From Rothia santali (GTDB taxonomy: Bacteria > Actinomycetota > Actinomycetes > Actinomycetales > Micrococcaceae), in contig NZ_JANAFB010000015.1 of NCBI RefSeq assembly GCF_024199905.1, positions 1-64,000 of the forward strand: 64,000 bases of DNA, read 5' to 3'. The stretch's first letter is position 1. Every line of letters starts with the position of its first letter. A model generated the notes under the pieces. The model saw only the letters and a program-made list of their open reading frames with translations. It ran no database searches and was not told the DNA's origin. The translations under genes and the position numbers were made by a program. This document shows positions 54,060 through 62,230 of the stretch, in pieces.

Positions 54060-54066
54060 CGGCCGC

Positions 54067-55272
54067 CTAGGGCCGCTCGTCCAGCGCGCCGGCGCGCACC
54101 ATCTCGACCGCGCCGTGGACCGCGCCGACCCGCACGGCGTCGGCCCCCAGCTCGGAGACCTGCACCTCGAGCCACGGCGCGTAGAGGTACCCCGCGATCC
54201 GCTCGCGAGCCGCGCGCACCAGCTCGCCGGCCGCGGGCGCGATGCCGCCCGAGACCACGATGCGGTCCAGGTCCAGCGGCCCGGCCAGCGCGACGCAGAC
54301 CCGCGCCAGGATGTCCGCGAGGCGCTCGACGACGCCGGCGGCCACCGCGTCGCCCGCCGCGGCGGCGTCGAAGACGTGCTTGGCGCGGATCTCCCCCGGA
54401 GCGCGGTCCGCCAGGACGGTCCGCTCCCCGCGCTCGACCGCCTCCCGCGCGAGCCGGCGCGCCCAGGCCGCGAGGCCCTCCGCGGAGCCCACGCCCTCCA
54501 CGAGCTCGAGCATCCCCATCTCGCCCGCGCCGCCCCGGGGCTGGCGGAGCAGCTCCCCGTTGAGCACCAGGCCGGCGCCGAAGCGCTCCCCAGAGAGCAG
54601 CGCCGCGAGCGAGCTCTCCCGGGCGGCCGGGTCGCGGTGCAGCTCGGCGAGGGCGGCCAGGTTGGCGTCGTTCTCGATCGCCGTCGGCCAGCCGCGCTCG
54701 AGGCCGAGGGTGCTCAGCTCCGGGTTCATCAGCGTCCAGAACTCGTTGAGGCCCTCGGGCGAGCGACCCTCGGCGTCGACCGGGGCCGGGACCCCGATCA
54801 CCATCGCCCCGACGCCCTCGGCCGGCACCCCCGCCTCGGCCAGGGCGGCGTCGACGGCCGCGAGGATCTCGCCGCGGCGCTCCTCGCCGCCCACCTCCTC
54901 GTGGCCGAACTCCCGCTCGGCGCGCGCGAGCTCCTCGCCCCGCAGGTCGGCGACGGCGGCGCTCACGCGGTGCGGCCCGGAGTCGACGCCGACCACGAAG
55001 AGCGCGCCCGGCCGGAAGGCGTAGCGCAGGGCGGGGCGTCCCTTGGAGTAGGAGCCCACCTCCCGGGCGTTCTGCAGCGCCTCGAGCCACCCCTGCTCGG
55101 CGAGGTCCTTGCACAGGGCGAGCACCGTGGAGCGCGTCAGGCCGGTGGCCTCCATCAGCTCGGTGGCCGTCGCGGGCCGCCCCCGCCACATGTAGTCGAG
55201 CACCTTCCGGGCGTTCATGCGGCGGAGGTACTGGGAGGAGCTGCTCTCGCTCCGGGCGTGCGCGGTGACCAT
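54067..55272 (-). CDS. ROK family transcriptional regulator without the zinc motif
   Basis: The 401-residue protein has an N-terminal winged helix (residues 18-65, TATELMEATGLTRSTVLALCKDLAE) and a ROK sugar-binding fold with GVDSGPHRVSAAVADL and AIENDANLAALAELH. The Cys-rich zinc motif that ends most ROK signatures (CxCGxxGC) is missing: the segment reads GGAGEMGMLELVEGVGSAEG. It is divergent from the sugar importer genes and probably represses them, with an alpha-glucoside as likely effector (inference from the neighbouring glucosidase). Confidence 0.9.
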   Translation of the reverse strand: MVTAHARSESSSSQYLRRMNARKVLDYMWRGRPATATELMEATGLTRSTVLALCKDLAEQGWLEALQNAREVGSYSKGRPALRYAFRPGALFVVGVDSGPHRVSAAVADLRGEELARAEREFGHEEVGGEERRGEILAAVDAALAEAGVPAEGVGAMVIGVPAPVDAEGRSPEGLNEFWTLMNPELSTLGLERGWPTAIENDANLAALAELHRDPAARESSLAALLSGERFGAGLVLNGELLRQPRGGAGEMGMLELVEGVGSAEGLAAWARRLAREAVERGERTVLADRAPGEIRAKHVFDAAAAGDAVAAGVVERLADILARVCVALAGPLDLDRIVVSGGIAPAAGELVRAARERIAGYLYAPWLEVQVSELGADAVRVGAVHGAVEMVRAGALDERP

Positions 55273-55307
55273 GGGGCTCCTTGTGACGTCGTCTCCGACT
55301 CATTATT

Positions 55308-55345
55308 GCGCAGACTACATTTAGTGCTTATATTTAGTTCCGACA
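55308..55345. promoter_or_regulatory. Divergent promoter/operator between the ROK gene and the sugar importer
   Basis: ATTTAGT occurs twice at a 13-base interval in an A/T-rich patch with ACTA-CATT-TAGT as an inverted repeat. These ACTAAA/TTTAGT boxes resemble operators of XylR/NagC-type regulators. TATATT and TAGTTAT nearby could serve as -10 boxes. Confidence 0.5.
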
Positions 55346-55379
55346 GATAGTTATGTGTCCCACGTCATACGGAGGTCCC

Positions 55380-56672
55380 ATGCGACGAGAGGCGAGCGAC
55401 GACGCTCACCGGCTCACCCGCCGCGCCCTGCTGGGCGGCGGCGCCCTGGGGGCGCTGGCCGCCGGGCTGAGCGGCTGCGGGGCGGGCGGCGGCGCCGGCG
55501 GCGCGCAGGAGATCACGCTCTACCAGAACAAGCGCGAGGCCATCGACTTCTTCCGCGGCCTCGTCTCGGAGTTCAACGAGGCCCACAGCGGCCGCATCCG
55601 CGTCATCCACGACACGACGCCGGGCAGCCTCTCCGCGCAGTTCGCCCGGAGCACCCCGCCCGCCCTGGGCGCCTACAACTACAACTTCGAGATGTCCCGC
55701 TTCCAGGAGCGCGGCGAGCTCTCCGACCTCTCCGACCTCGCCGAGAAGGCCGACATCCGCCCGGCCGTGCAGGACCTGGTGGACCAGTACCCCACCTACC
55801 CCGGGCGCACCAGCGTGATCCCGTACTCGATCATGGGCTCGGGCGTGCTGTACAACCAGGAGGTCTTCGAGCGGCACGGGCTGGAGGTGCCCACCACCTA
55901 CTCCGAGTTCCTCGAGCTGTGCGGGACCCTGCGGGACGCGGGCGTCACCCCGATCTACCAGACCTCCGGGGACGCCTGGACGCTCGCGCAGGGCGTCACC
56001 GACTACGCGATCGGCGGGATGCTCGACGTCGCCGGCTTCTTCGAGCGCCTCCGCGGCCAGGGCGACGCCGCGGGCCCCGACGCCGAGGTCTCCTTCTCCC
56101 ATGCCTTCCGCGAGCCCTTCGAGCGGGCCCTGGAGATCCACTCCTTCGCCAACTCCAACGCCGCGAGCCGCAAGTACGGGGACGGCAACGTGGCCTTCGC
56201 CCAGGGCGACGCCGCGATGTACTTCCAGGGCCCCTGGGCGCTGACGGAGATCGACACGATCAACCCGGACGCCCGCATCGGCGTCTTCCCGCTGCCCATG
56301 ACCGAGGACCCGGCGGACCGCAAGATCCGCGTCAACCTGGACCTCGCCCTCTGGATCCCGGAGAGCATCCCCCACCCCGACGCCGCCCGGGAGCTGCTGG
56401 ACTTCCTCATCACCCCGGAGCTCGCGGACGAGTACAACCAGGCCAACCTCGGCTTCGGGGTGCGCAACGACTCCCCGCCCATCGCTGACCCGCGGATGAA
56501 CGACCTCCAGGGGTACGTGGACCGCGCCGCGTTCTACCAGGGCGCCTCGGTCTCGATCCCCCGCACCATCCTCTACGAGAACTACGTCCAGGGCGTCATG
56601 ACCGGCGACAGCGTCGAGGGCATGCTGCGCACCCTCGACGAGGACTGGGCGCGCCTCGCCCGGCGCCAGTAG
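55380..56672 (+). CDS. Sugar ABC transporter substrate-binding lipoprotein
   Basis: The 430-residue protein has a twin-arginine-like signal (TRRALLGGGALG) ending in a lipobox LSGC, then a family-1 extracellular solute-binding domain: YQNKREAIDFFRGLVSEFN, the hinge SIMGSGVLYNQEVF and AAMYFQGPWALTEID. It presents sugar to the permease pair downstream. ATG 55380 has GGAGG; a frame from 55353 is rejected. Ligand is probably an alpha-glucoside oligosaccharide because a glucosidase is in the same operon. Confidence 0.92.
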   Translation: MRREASDDAHRLTRRALLGGGALGALAAGLSGCGAGGGAGGAQEITLYQNKREAIDFFRGLVSEFNEAHSGRIRVIHDTTPGSLSAQFARSTPPALGAYNYNFEMSRFQERGELSDLSDLAEKADIRPAVQDLVDQYPTYPGRTSVIPYSIMGSGVLYNQEVFERHGLEVPTTYSEFLELCGTLRDAGVTPIYQTSGDAWTLAQGVTDYAIGGMLDVAGFFERLRGQGDAAGPDAEVSFSHAFREPFERALEIHSFANSNAASRKYGDGNVAFAQGDAAMYFQGPWALTEIDTINPDARIGVFPLPMTEDPADRKIRVNLDLALWIPESIPHPDAARELLDFLITPELADEYNQANLGFGVRNDSPPIADPRMNDLQGYVDRAAFYQGASVSIPRTILYENYVQGVMTGDSVEGMLRTLDEDWARLARRQ

Positions 56673-56734
56673 GACCCACCACCGCCCCCGCGGGGATCGC
56701 CGAGGATCCCCGCCGACAGGCAAGGACCACTTCC

Positions 56735-57667
56735 ATGTCAACAGCAACCGAACAGATCGCCACCACGCGGGCCGACGGCTCGCGGGTGAACCCCGGCCGC
56801 GGCCGGGGACGGCGGAAGGTCGAGGGCGTCTTCTACCTCTTCCTGCTGCCGGTCCTCGCGCTCTTCACGCTGAGCATCACGCTCCCGGCCGTCATGGGGA
56901 TCTTCTTCAGCTTCACCGACTCGGTGGGGTTCGGGGAGTTCAACGTCATCGGCTTCACCAACTACGCCGTGATCTTCAGCGACCCGGCGATCCTGCGGGC
57001 CTACGGCTTCACGATCGGCGTCGCGCTGTGCTCGGTCGTCCTGGTCAACGTGGTCGCGCTGGCCCTGGCCCTGGGCCTGACGAGCAAGATCAAGGGCAAG
57101 ACCGCCCTGCGGACCATCTTCGTGCTGCCCATGGTGGTCTCCGGGATCATCATCGCCTTCGTCTTCCGCTTCATCTTCGCCAACAGCCTCCCCGCGGCGG
57201 CGACGGCGCTGGGGATCGGCCCGCTCGAGGAGTCGCTGGTCTCCAACCCGAGCCTCGCCTGGGTCACGATCGTGCTGGTCACGGCGTTCCAGGCGGCACC
57301 CCCGGCCATGCTGATCTACATCGCCGGGCTGATGACCATCCCCCGGGACGTCTACGAGGCCTCCGCGATCGACGGCGCCCGCCCCTGGCAGCAGTTCCGC
57401 CACATCACCCTCCCGCTGGTCTCGGGCTACGTGCTGATCAACATGATCATCGGCTTCAAGGACTTCCTCAGCACCTACGAGATCGTCGTGGGGCTCACCG
57501 ACGGCGGCCCGGGCACCTCCACGGTCTCCGTGGCGATGGCGATCTTCCGCGGCTTCGAGCGCGGCGACTACGCCTACCAGATGGCCAACTCGACCATCTT
57601 CTTCCTGATCACCCTCGCGATCGCACTCATCCAGCTGCGCGTCACGCGCGGAAGGGCACGGTTCTGA
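56735..57667 (+). CDS. Sugar ABC transporter permease (MalF type)
   Basis: The 310-residue permease has six membrane helices and the binding-protein-dependent EAA motif YEASAIDGARPWQQFRHITLPL. It begins 62 bases after the binding protein gene, with AAGGACC as its binding site. Its stop overlaps the start of the second permease as TGATG. It would form a heterodimer with the next product. Confidence 0.93.
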   Translation: MSTATEQIATTRADGSRVNPGRGRGRRKVEGVFYLFLLPVLALFTLSITLPAVMGIFFSFTDSVGFGEFNVIGFTNYAVIFSDPAILRAYGFTIGVALCSVVLVNVVALALALGLTSKIKGKTALRTIFVLPMVVSGIIIAFVFRFIFANSLPAAATALGIGPLEESLVSNPSLAWVTIVLVTAFQAAPPAMLIYIAGLMTIPRDVYEASAIDGARPWQQFRHITLPLVSGYVLINMIIGFKDFLSTYEIVVGLTDGGPGTSTVSVAMAIFRGFERGDYAYQMANSTIFFLITLAIALIQLRVTRGRARF

Positions 57668-58590
57668 TGACGATGCAGACCACTCTCGACACTCCCGGCG
57701 GCGACGACCCCGCCTCCTCCCGGGAACCCCTCGCCTCCTCGGAGCAGGTCCGCCCGACGCGGCGCCGCAGCTCCCCGGCCCGGACGTGGATCGTCACGAT
57801 CCTGCTGGTCCTCGGCGCCTGCGTCGTGCTCCTGCCGTTCGTGGTGGCCGTGTCCATGGCCTTCAAGACCGAGGCGCAGGCGGTCCAGGGCCAGGCGTTC
57901 GCGCTGCCCTCCCCCTGGAGCATCGAGGGCTTCCAGCAGGCCTGGACGCTGACCAGCTTCCCCCGCTCCTTCGCGATCTCGCTGGTCGTCACCGCCAGCG
58001 CGACCGTGGGCACCGTGCTGCTCAGCGCCATGGCCTCCTACGCCATCTCGCGGAACTGGAACCGCCGGCTCTTCCGCTGGTCCTTCTTCTACCTGCTGGC
58101 CGCGATGTTCCTGCCGTTCCCGGTGCTCGCGCTCTCGCAGGTGAAGCTGACCGGCATGGTCGGGCTCGCCAACCCGGGCGGCGTCGTGCTGCTGCACATC
58201 ATGTTCCAGATGTCCTTCAGCGTCCTGCTGTTCACCGCGTTCCTCCGCTCGCTGCCGGAGGAGCTGGAGGAGAGCGCCAGGATCGACGGCGCCTCGACCT
58301 GGCGGACCTTCTGGACCGTGGTCTTCCCGCTGATGATGCCCATGGCGGCTACGGTGGGCATCTTCGCGATGCTCAAGGGCTGGAACGACTTCATGATGCC
58401 GTCCATGATCATCGCTGACCCGGCGCTGCAGACCCTGCCGGTCATCCAGCAGGTCTTCCAGGACCAGTTCAGCAACAACTACCACGTCTCCTTCGCCTCC
58501 TACCTGCTGGCGATCGTGCCCGCGATCTTCGCCTACGTCCTGTCCCAGCGCTGGGTCATGTCCGGCCTGACGCAGGGCGCGATCAAGTAG
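57667..58590 (+). CDS. Sugar ABC transporter permease (MalG type)
   Basis: The 307-residue protein has six membrane helices after a cytoplasmic 40-residue Ser/Arg-rich start and the EAA motif EESARIDGASTWRTFWTVVFPL. It starts within the previous stop (TGATG), a sign of coupling. No ATPase subunit gene is in the operon, so a shared MsiK-like ATPase encoded elsewhere is likely, as is usual for actinobacterial sugar importers. Confidence 0.93.
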   Translation: MTMQTTLDTPGGDDPASSREPLASSEQVRPTRRRSSPARTWIVTILLVLGACVVLLPFVVAVSMAFKTEAQAVQGQAFALPSPWSIEGFQQAWTLTSFPRSFAISLVVTASATVGTVLLSAMASYAISRNWNRRLFRWSFFYLLAAMFLPFPVLALSQVKLTGMVGLANPGGVVLLHIMFQMSFSVLLFTAFLRSLPEELEESARIDGASTWRTFWTVVFPLMMPMAATVGIFAMLKGWNDFMMPSMIIADPALQTLPVIQQVFQDQFSNNYHVSFASYLLAIVPAIFAYVLSQRWVMSGLTQGAIK

Positions 58591-58648
58591 GCCGCGCCCC
58601 CCGAGCACCCCGAGATTTCCCCGTGACACCCCGAACCGAGAGGACAGC

Positions 58649-60370
58649 ATGACCGCCGAAGCAACCCTGAGCACCGCCCCGCAGGCCGCGGCCACCCGCT
58701 CCGACGCCGAGTGGTGGCGTCAGGCCGCCGTCTACCAGATCTACCCCCGCTCCTTCGCCGACGCCGACGGCAACGGCATCGGCGACCTGAAGGGCGTGAC
58801 CTCCCGGGTCCCGTACCTGCGGGAGCTGGGGATCGACGCCGTCTGGCTGAGCCCCTTCTACCCCTCGGCGCTGGCCGACGGCGGGTACGACGTCGACGAC
58901 TACCGCGACGTCGACCCCAAGATCGGCACGCTCGCCGACTTCGACGAGATGACCGCCGCCCTGCACGCCGCGGGCATCAAGCTGATCGTGGACATCGTCC
59001 CCAACCACACCTCGGACCGCCACGAGTGGTTCCGGGAGGCGCTGGCCGCGCCGAAGGGCTCGGCCGCCCGGGACCGCTACATCTTCCGCGACGGCCTGGG
59101 CCCCGACGGCGCGCAGCCGCCCTCGGACTGGACCTCCGGCTTCGGCGGCCCCGCCTGGGAGCCGGTGGGCGACGGCCAGTGGTACCACCACTTCTTCGCC
59201 CGCGAGCAGCCGGACCTGAACTGGCACAACCCGGAGGTCCGGGAGGACTTCCTGAGGACCCTGCGCTTCTGGTCGGACCGGGGCGTGGACGGCTTCCGGG
59301 TCGACGTCGCCCACGGCCTGAGCAAGGACCTGCCCGAGAACCTGCCCACCCAGGCCGAGCTGGACGCGCTCCCGGTGGACGGCAACCACCCCGTGTGGGA
59401 CCGCGACGACGTCCACGAGATCTACGCCGAGTGGCGCCGGGTCTTCGACGAGTACGACCCGCCGCGGATCGCCGTCGCCGAGGCCTGGGTGGCCACCGAC
59501 CGCCGCCCCGCCTACGCGAGCCCGGAGGGCCTGGGCCAGGCCTTCAACTTCGACCTGCTGGGCGCCCCCTTCGAGGCCGGCCCGTTCCGGGAGATCGTGA
59601 CCTCCAACCTGGAGCTCGCCGAGCGCTCCGGCTCCTCGACCACGTGGGTGCTCTCCAACCACGACGTCGTGCGCCACGCGACCCGCTACGGCCTCCCGCC
59701 GGAGCCCGCCCGCCGCGCGGAGGACGGCAGCCTGCCCGCCGAGTCCGACGCGACGCAGAAGACCGGCACCACCTGGCTGCTGAACGGCGGCCGCGAGCCC
59801 GAGCTCCAGGCCGAGCGGGGCCTGCGCCGAGCCCGGGCGGCGACGCTGTTCGAGCTGGCCCTGCCCGGCAGCGCCTACCTGTACCAGGGCGAGGAGCTGG
59901 GCCTGCACGAGGTCGCGGACATCGCCGACGAGGACCGCCAGGATCCGACCTACTTCCGCAGCCCCGGCGTGAGCGTGGGCCGGGACGGCTGCCGCGTGCC
60001 CCTGCCGTGGAGCGCCGAGGGCGAGTCCCTCGGCTTCGGCGGGGCCGCGCATATTCCGCAGCCGGAATGGTTCGCGGAGAGCTCGGTCGAGCGCGAGGAG
60101 AGCGACCCGGCCTCCACCCTGAGCCTCTACCGGACGGCGCTCGCCCTGCGCAGCGAGCTGCAGACCGAGGAGCGGCTGGAGTGGGTCGAGACCGGGGCCG
60201 CGCAGGTGCTCGCCTTCCGTCGCCCCAACGGCTGGGCCTGCGTCACCAACTTCGGCCGGGAGCCCTACGCGCTGCCGGAGTCGCTGCGCGGCGAGGTCCT
60301 GGTGGCCAGCGCGGCGCGGGAGGCCGACGACGTCGTGCCGGGCGAGGCGACCCTGTGGCTGCGCGCGTGA
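58649..60370 (+). CDS. GH13 alpha-glucosidase
   Basis: The 573-residue enzyme is an oligo-1,6-/alpha-glucosidase type GH13 protein. Conserved regions: DIVPNHTS, GFRVDVAHG (nucleophile Asp219), VAEAWV (acid/base Glu278) and LSNHDVVRH (Asp339), on a (beta/alpha)8 barrel, with a C-terminal beta domain. No signal peptide is present, so it cleaves imported sugars in the cytoplasm. The start ATG 58649 has GAGAGGA. It is the last gene of the importer operon. Confidence 0.95.
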   Translation: MTAEATLSTAPQAAATRSDAEWWRQAAVYQIYPRSFADADGNGIGDLKGVTSRVPYLRELGIDAVWLSPFYPSALADGGYDVDDYRDVDPKIGTLADFDEMTAALHAAGIKLIVDIVPNHTSDRHEWFREALAAPKGSAARDRYIFRDGLGPDGAQPPSDWTSGFGGPAWEPVGDGQWYHHFFAREQPDLNWHNPEVREDFLRTLRFWSDRGVDGFRVDVAHGLSKDLPENLPTQAELDALPVDGNHPVWDRDDVHEIYAEWRRVFDEYDPPRIAVAEAWVATDRRPAYASPEGLGQAFNFDLLGAPFEAGPFREIVTSNLELAERSGSSTTWVLSNHDVVRHATRYGLPPEPARRAEDGSLPAESDATQKTGTTWLLNGGREPELQAERGLRRARAATLFELALPGSAYLYQGEELGLHEVADIADEDRQDPTYFRSPGVSVGRDGCRVPLPWSAEGESLGFGGAAHIPQPEWFAESSVEREESDPASTLSLYRTALALRSELQTEERLEWVETGAAQVLAFRRPNGWACVTNFGREPYALPESLRGEVLVASAAREADDVVPGEATLWLRA

Positions 60371-60404
60371 GGCGGGACCGCGGCTGACTCCGCGGATCGC
60401 CGCG

Positions 60405-60448
60405 GCCGGCGGCGGTGCGGCGGATTGAGTCGCCGCACCGCTGCCGGC
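60405..60448 (+). terminator. Terminator after the alpha-glucosidase
   Basis: An 18-bp stem with one mismatch (60405-60422 with 60431-60448) and an eight-base loop lies 35 bases past the stop codon. Confidence 0.75.
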
Positions 60449-60473
60449 GGCGGCCGATGAGCTGCACGGATAC

Positions 60474-60527
60474 CGGGCCGGCGCATAGTGTTGTCCTCAC
60501 CAGCGACGGACGCCATGCGCCGGCCCG
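60474..60527. repeat. 13-base inverted repeat around the FAD oxidoreductase promoter
   Basis: Inverted arms (60474-60486 and 60515-60527) match perfectly and are separated by 28 bases that include a TAGTGT -10-like box at 60486-60491. A second hairpin (GGGGCC-TTC-GCCCC area, 60539-60555) follows. This could be an operator or a structured leader of the oxidoreductase gene. Confidence 0.5.
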
Positions 60528-60576
60528 TCGCGTGTGCGCGGGGCCTTCGCCCCGCCCGTCCGAGAGGAGGAGGCCC

Positions 60577-62034
60577 GTGGCCTCGTACGCCAACGGCAGG
60601 ATCTCCCACTGGATGGACCGCCTCGGGCCGCCGGGCGGCGTCGCGTTCTCCAACAACGTCGCGTTCTCGCCCGGCGCGCCGCTCCCCCGCCCCGACGAGG
60701 TCCAGGACCTCGTCGTCGTCGGCGGCGGGCTGACCGGACTCTGGACCGCCTACTACGCGGCGCTCGAGCACCCCGAGTGGTCGATCTGCGTCCTCGAGGC
60801 GAGGCGGATCGGCTACGGCGCCTCGGGGCGCAACGGCGGCTGGCTCTCGACCCTGATCCCCGGCAACCGCGCCGTCTACGCCCGGGCCGAGGAGGCCCGG
60901 GGCCGCGATGGCCGGGAGTCCGTCCGAGCCTTCCAGCGGGAGATGTTCCACGGCATCGACGAGACGCTCGCCGTCCTGGAGCGCGAGGGGATCGACGCCG
61001 CCCAGCACCGCGGCGGCCAGCTCCAGGTCGCCACGACCCGCGCGGGGATGGAGCGCATCCGCGCCTCCCACCGCGCCGACCTCGAGCACGGCTACGAGGA
61101 GTCGGACCAGCGCCTGCTCGACGCCGCGGAGGTGCGCGAGCGGATCGACGTCGTGCCCGCGGTGGGCGGCCGGCTCACCACCCGCACGGCCCGGGTGGAC
61201 CCGGCCCGACTGACCCGGGGCCTCGCGGAGGCCGCGGCCCGGCGCGGGGTGCGGCTGTGCGAGGGGGCCGAGGTCGCGCGCGTGGACCCCGGCGTCGTGA
61301 CGACCCGCCGCGGACCCGTCCGCGCCCGGACCGTCATCGTCTGCGCCGAGGCCTACGCGGGCTCGATCGCCGGGCCCGTGCCCGGGCTCGGGCCGCGCGA
61401 GGTCATCCCGGTGAATTCCGCCATGATCGCCACCGAGCCCCTCCCCGAGCGGGCGTGGGACCGCATCGGCTGGGAGGGGCTGGAGTGCCTCAACGACGCC
61501 GCCCACGCCTTCGTCTACGCCCAGCGCACGGCCGACGGGCGGATCGCGATCGGCGGGCGCGGCTCCCCCTACGCGTTCGGCTCGGGGACGCCGGGGGACG
61601 GCGTCGTCGACCCCCGGACCGTGCGGATGCTGCGGGAGCGGCTGGAACTGTTCTTCCCCGGTGTCGAGATGCCGGTGGCCCACGCCTGGCGAGGCGTCAT
61701 CGGCGTGACCCGCGACTGGTGCGCGGGCGTCCACTACGACGAGCGCACGCGGATCGGCTCCGTGCGGGGTTACGCCGGTCACGGAGTCACCGCGACCAAC
61801 GTGGCCGCCCGGACCCTGCTCGACCGGGTCGCCGGCCGCGCCACGGCGCTGACCCGCCTGCCGTGGAACGACCACTCCTCGGGGCGCTGGGAGCCGGAGC
61901 CCGTGCGCTGGGCGGGGGTCCACGGGATGTATCGTCTATTCGGCGCCGCCGATTCCTGGGAGGAGGCGAGGCGCTCCGAGAAGACATCCATCATCGCCCG
62001 CATCGGGTCACGACTCGCAGGACTCACCGAATGA
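60577..62034 (+). CDS. FAD-dependent oxidoreductase (DAO/PuuB-like)
   Basis: The 485-residue protein has an N-terminal FAD-binding Rossmann motif (VVVGGGLTGLWTAYYAA) and the GYGASGRNGGWLS segment typical of amine and amino-acid oxidases such as gamma-glutamylputrescine oxidase. The C-terminal GYAGHGVTATNVAARTL is the second FAD contact. It may oxidise an amino acid or amine; the coupled peptide transporter supports an amino-compound substrate. It starts at GTG 60577 after GAGGAGGAGG, and its stop overlaps the transporter start as ATGA. Confidence 0.87.
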   Translation: MASYANGRISHWMDRLGPPGGVAFSNNVAFSPGAPLPRPDEVQDLVVVGGGLTGLWTAYYAALEHPEWSICVLEARRIGYGASGRNGGWLSTLIPGNRAVYARAEEARGRDGRESVRAFQREMFHGIDETLAVLEREGIDAAQHRGGQLQVATTRAGMERIRASHRADLEHGYEESDQRLLDAAEVRERIDVVPAVGGRLTTRTARVDPARLTRGLAEAAARRGVRLCEGAEVARVDPGVVTTRRGPVRARTVIVCAEAYAGSIAGPVPGLGPREVIPVNSAMIATEPLPERAWDRIGWEGLECLNDAAHAFVYAQRTADGRIAIGGRGSPYAFGSGTPGDGVVDPRTVRMLRERLELFFPGVEMPVAHAWRGVIGVTRDWCAGVHYDERTRIGSVRGYAGHGVTATNVAARTLLDRVAGRATALTRLPWNDHSSGRWEPEPVRWAGVHGMYRLFGAADSWEEARRSEKTSIIARIGSRLAGLTE

Positions 62035-62230
62035 ACACACCACCCCATCGCACCGATCCCCCCGGGCCCCCGGGCCGTCGCACGCCCGGCGAGCGCACCG
62101 CTCGCACGCCCGGCGACGGCACCGCGCCCCGCCCTGCCCGGCGCGCCCCCCCCCCGCGACGGCCCCGGCCGCCCCCACCGATCCCCCCGCGGAAGACCGC
62201 CCGGGGGGATCGCCGCGTCTCCCCCGCGGC
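62031..62230 (+). pseudogene. N-terminal part of the POT transporter gene, out of frame with the rest
   Basis: The ATG at 62031 overlaps the previous stop as ATGA and begins a Pro/Thr/Arg tail (MNTPPHRTDPPGPPGRR). It is not in frame with the transporter body. Past the C10 run, the body's own frame reads ATAPAAPTDPPAEDRPGGSP and then PRLPRGVWSM, which is a natural POT N-terminus. One added C in the run would join the two. Confidence 0.55.
62146..62155. repeat. Homopolymer of ten C in the POT coding region
   Basis: Ten consecutive C bases lie at the point where the POT reading frame breaks. Such runs slip during replication and are also prone to sequencing error, so this site decides whether the transporter is made. 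Confidence 0.9.
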
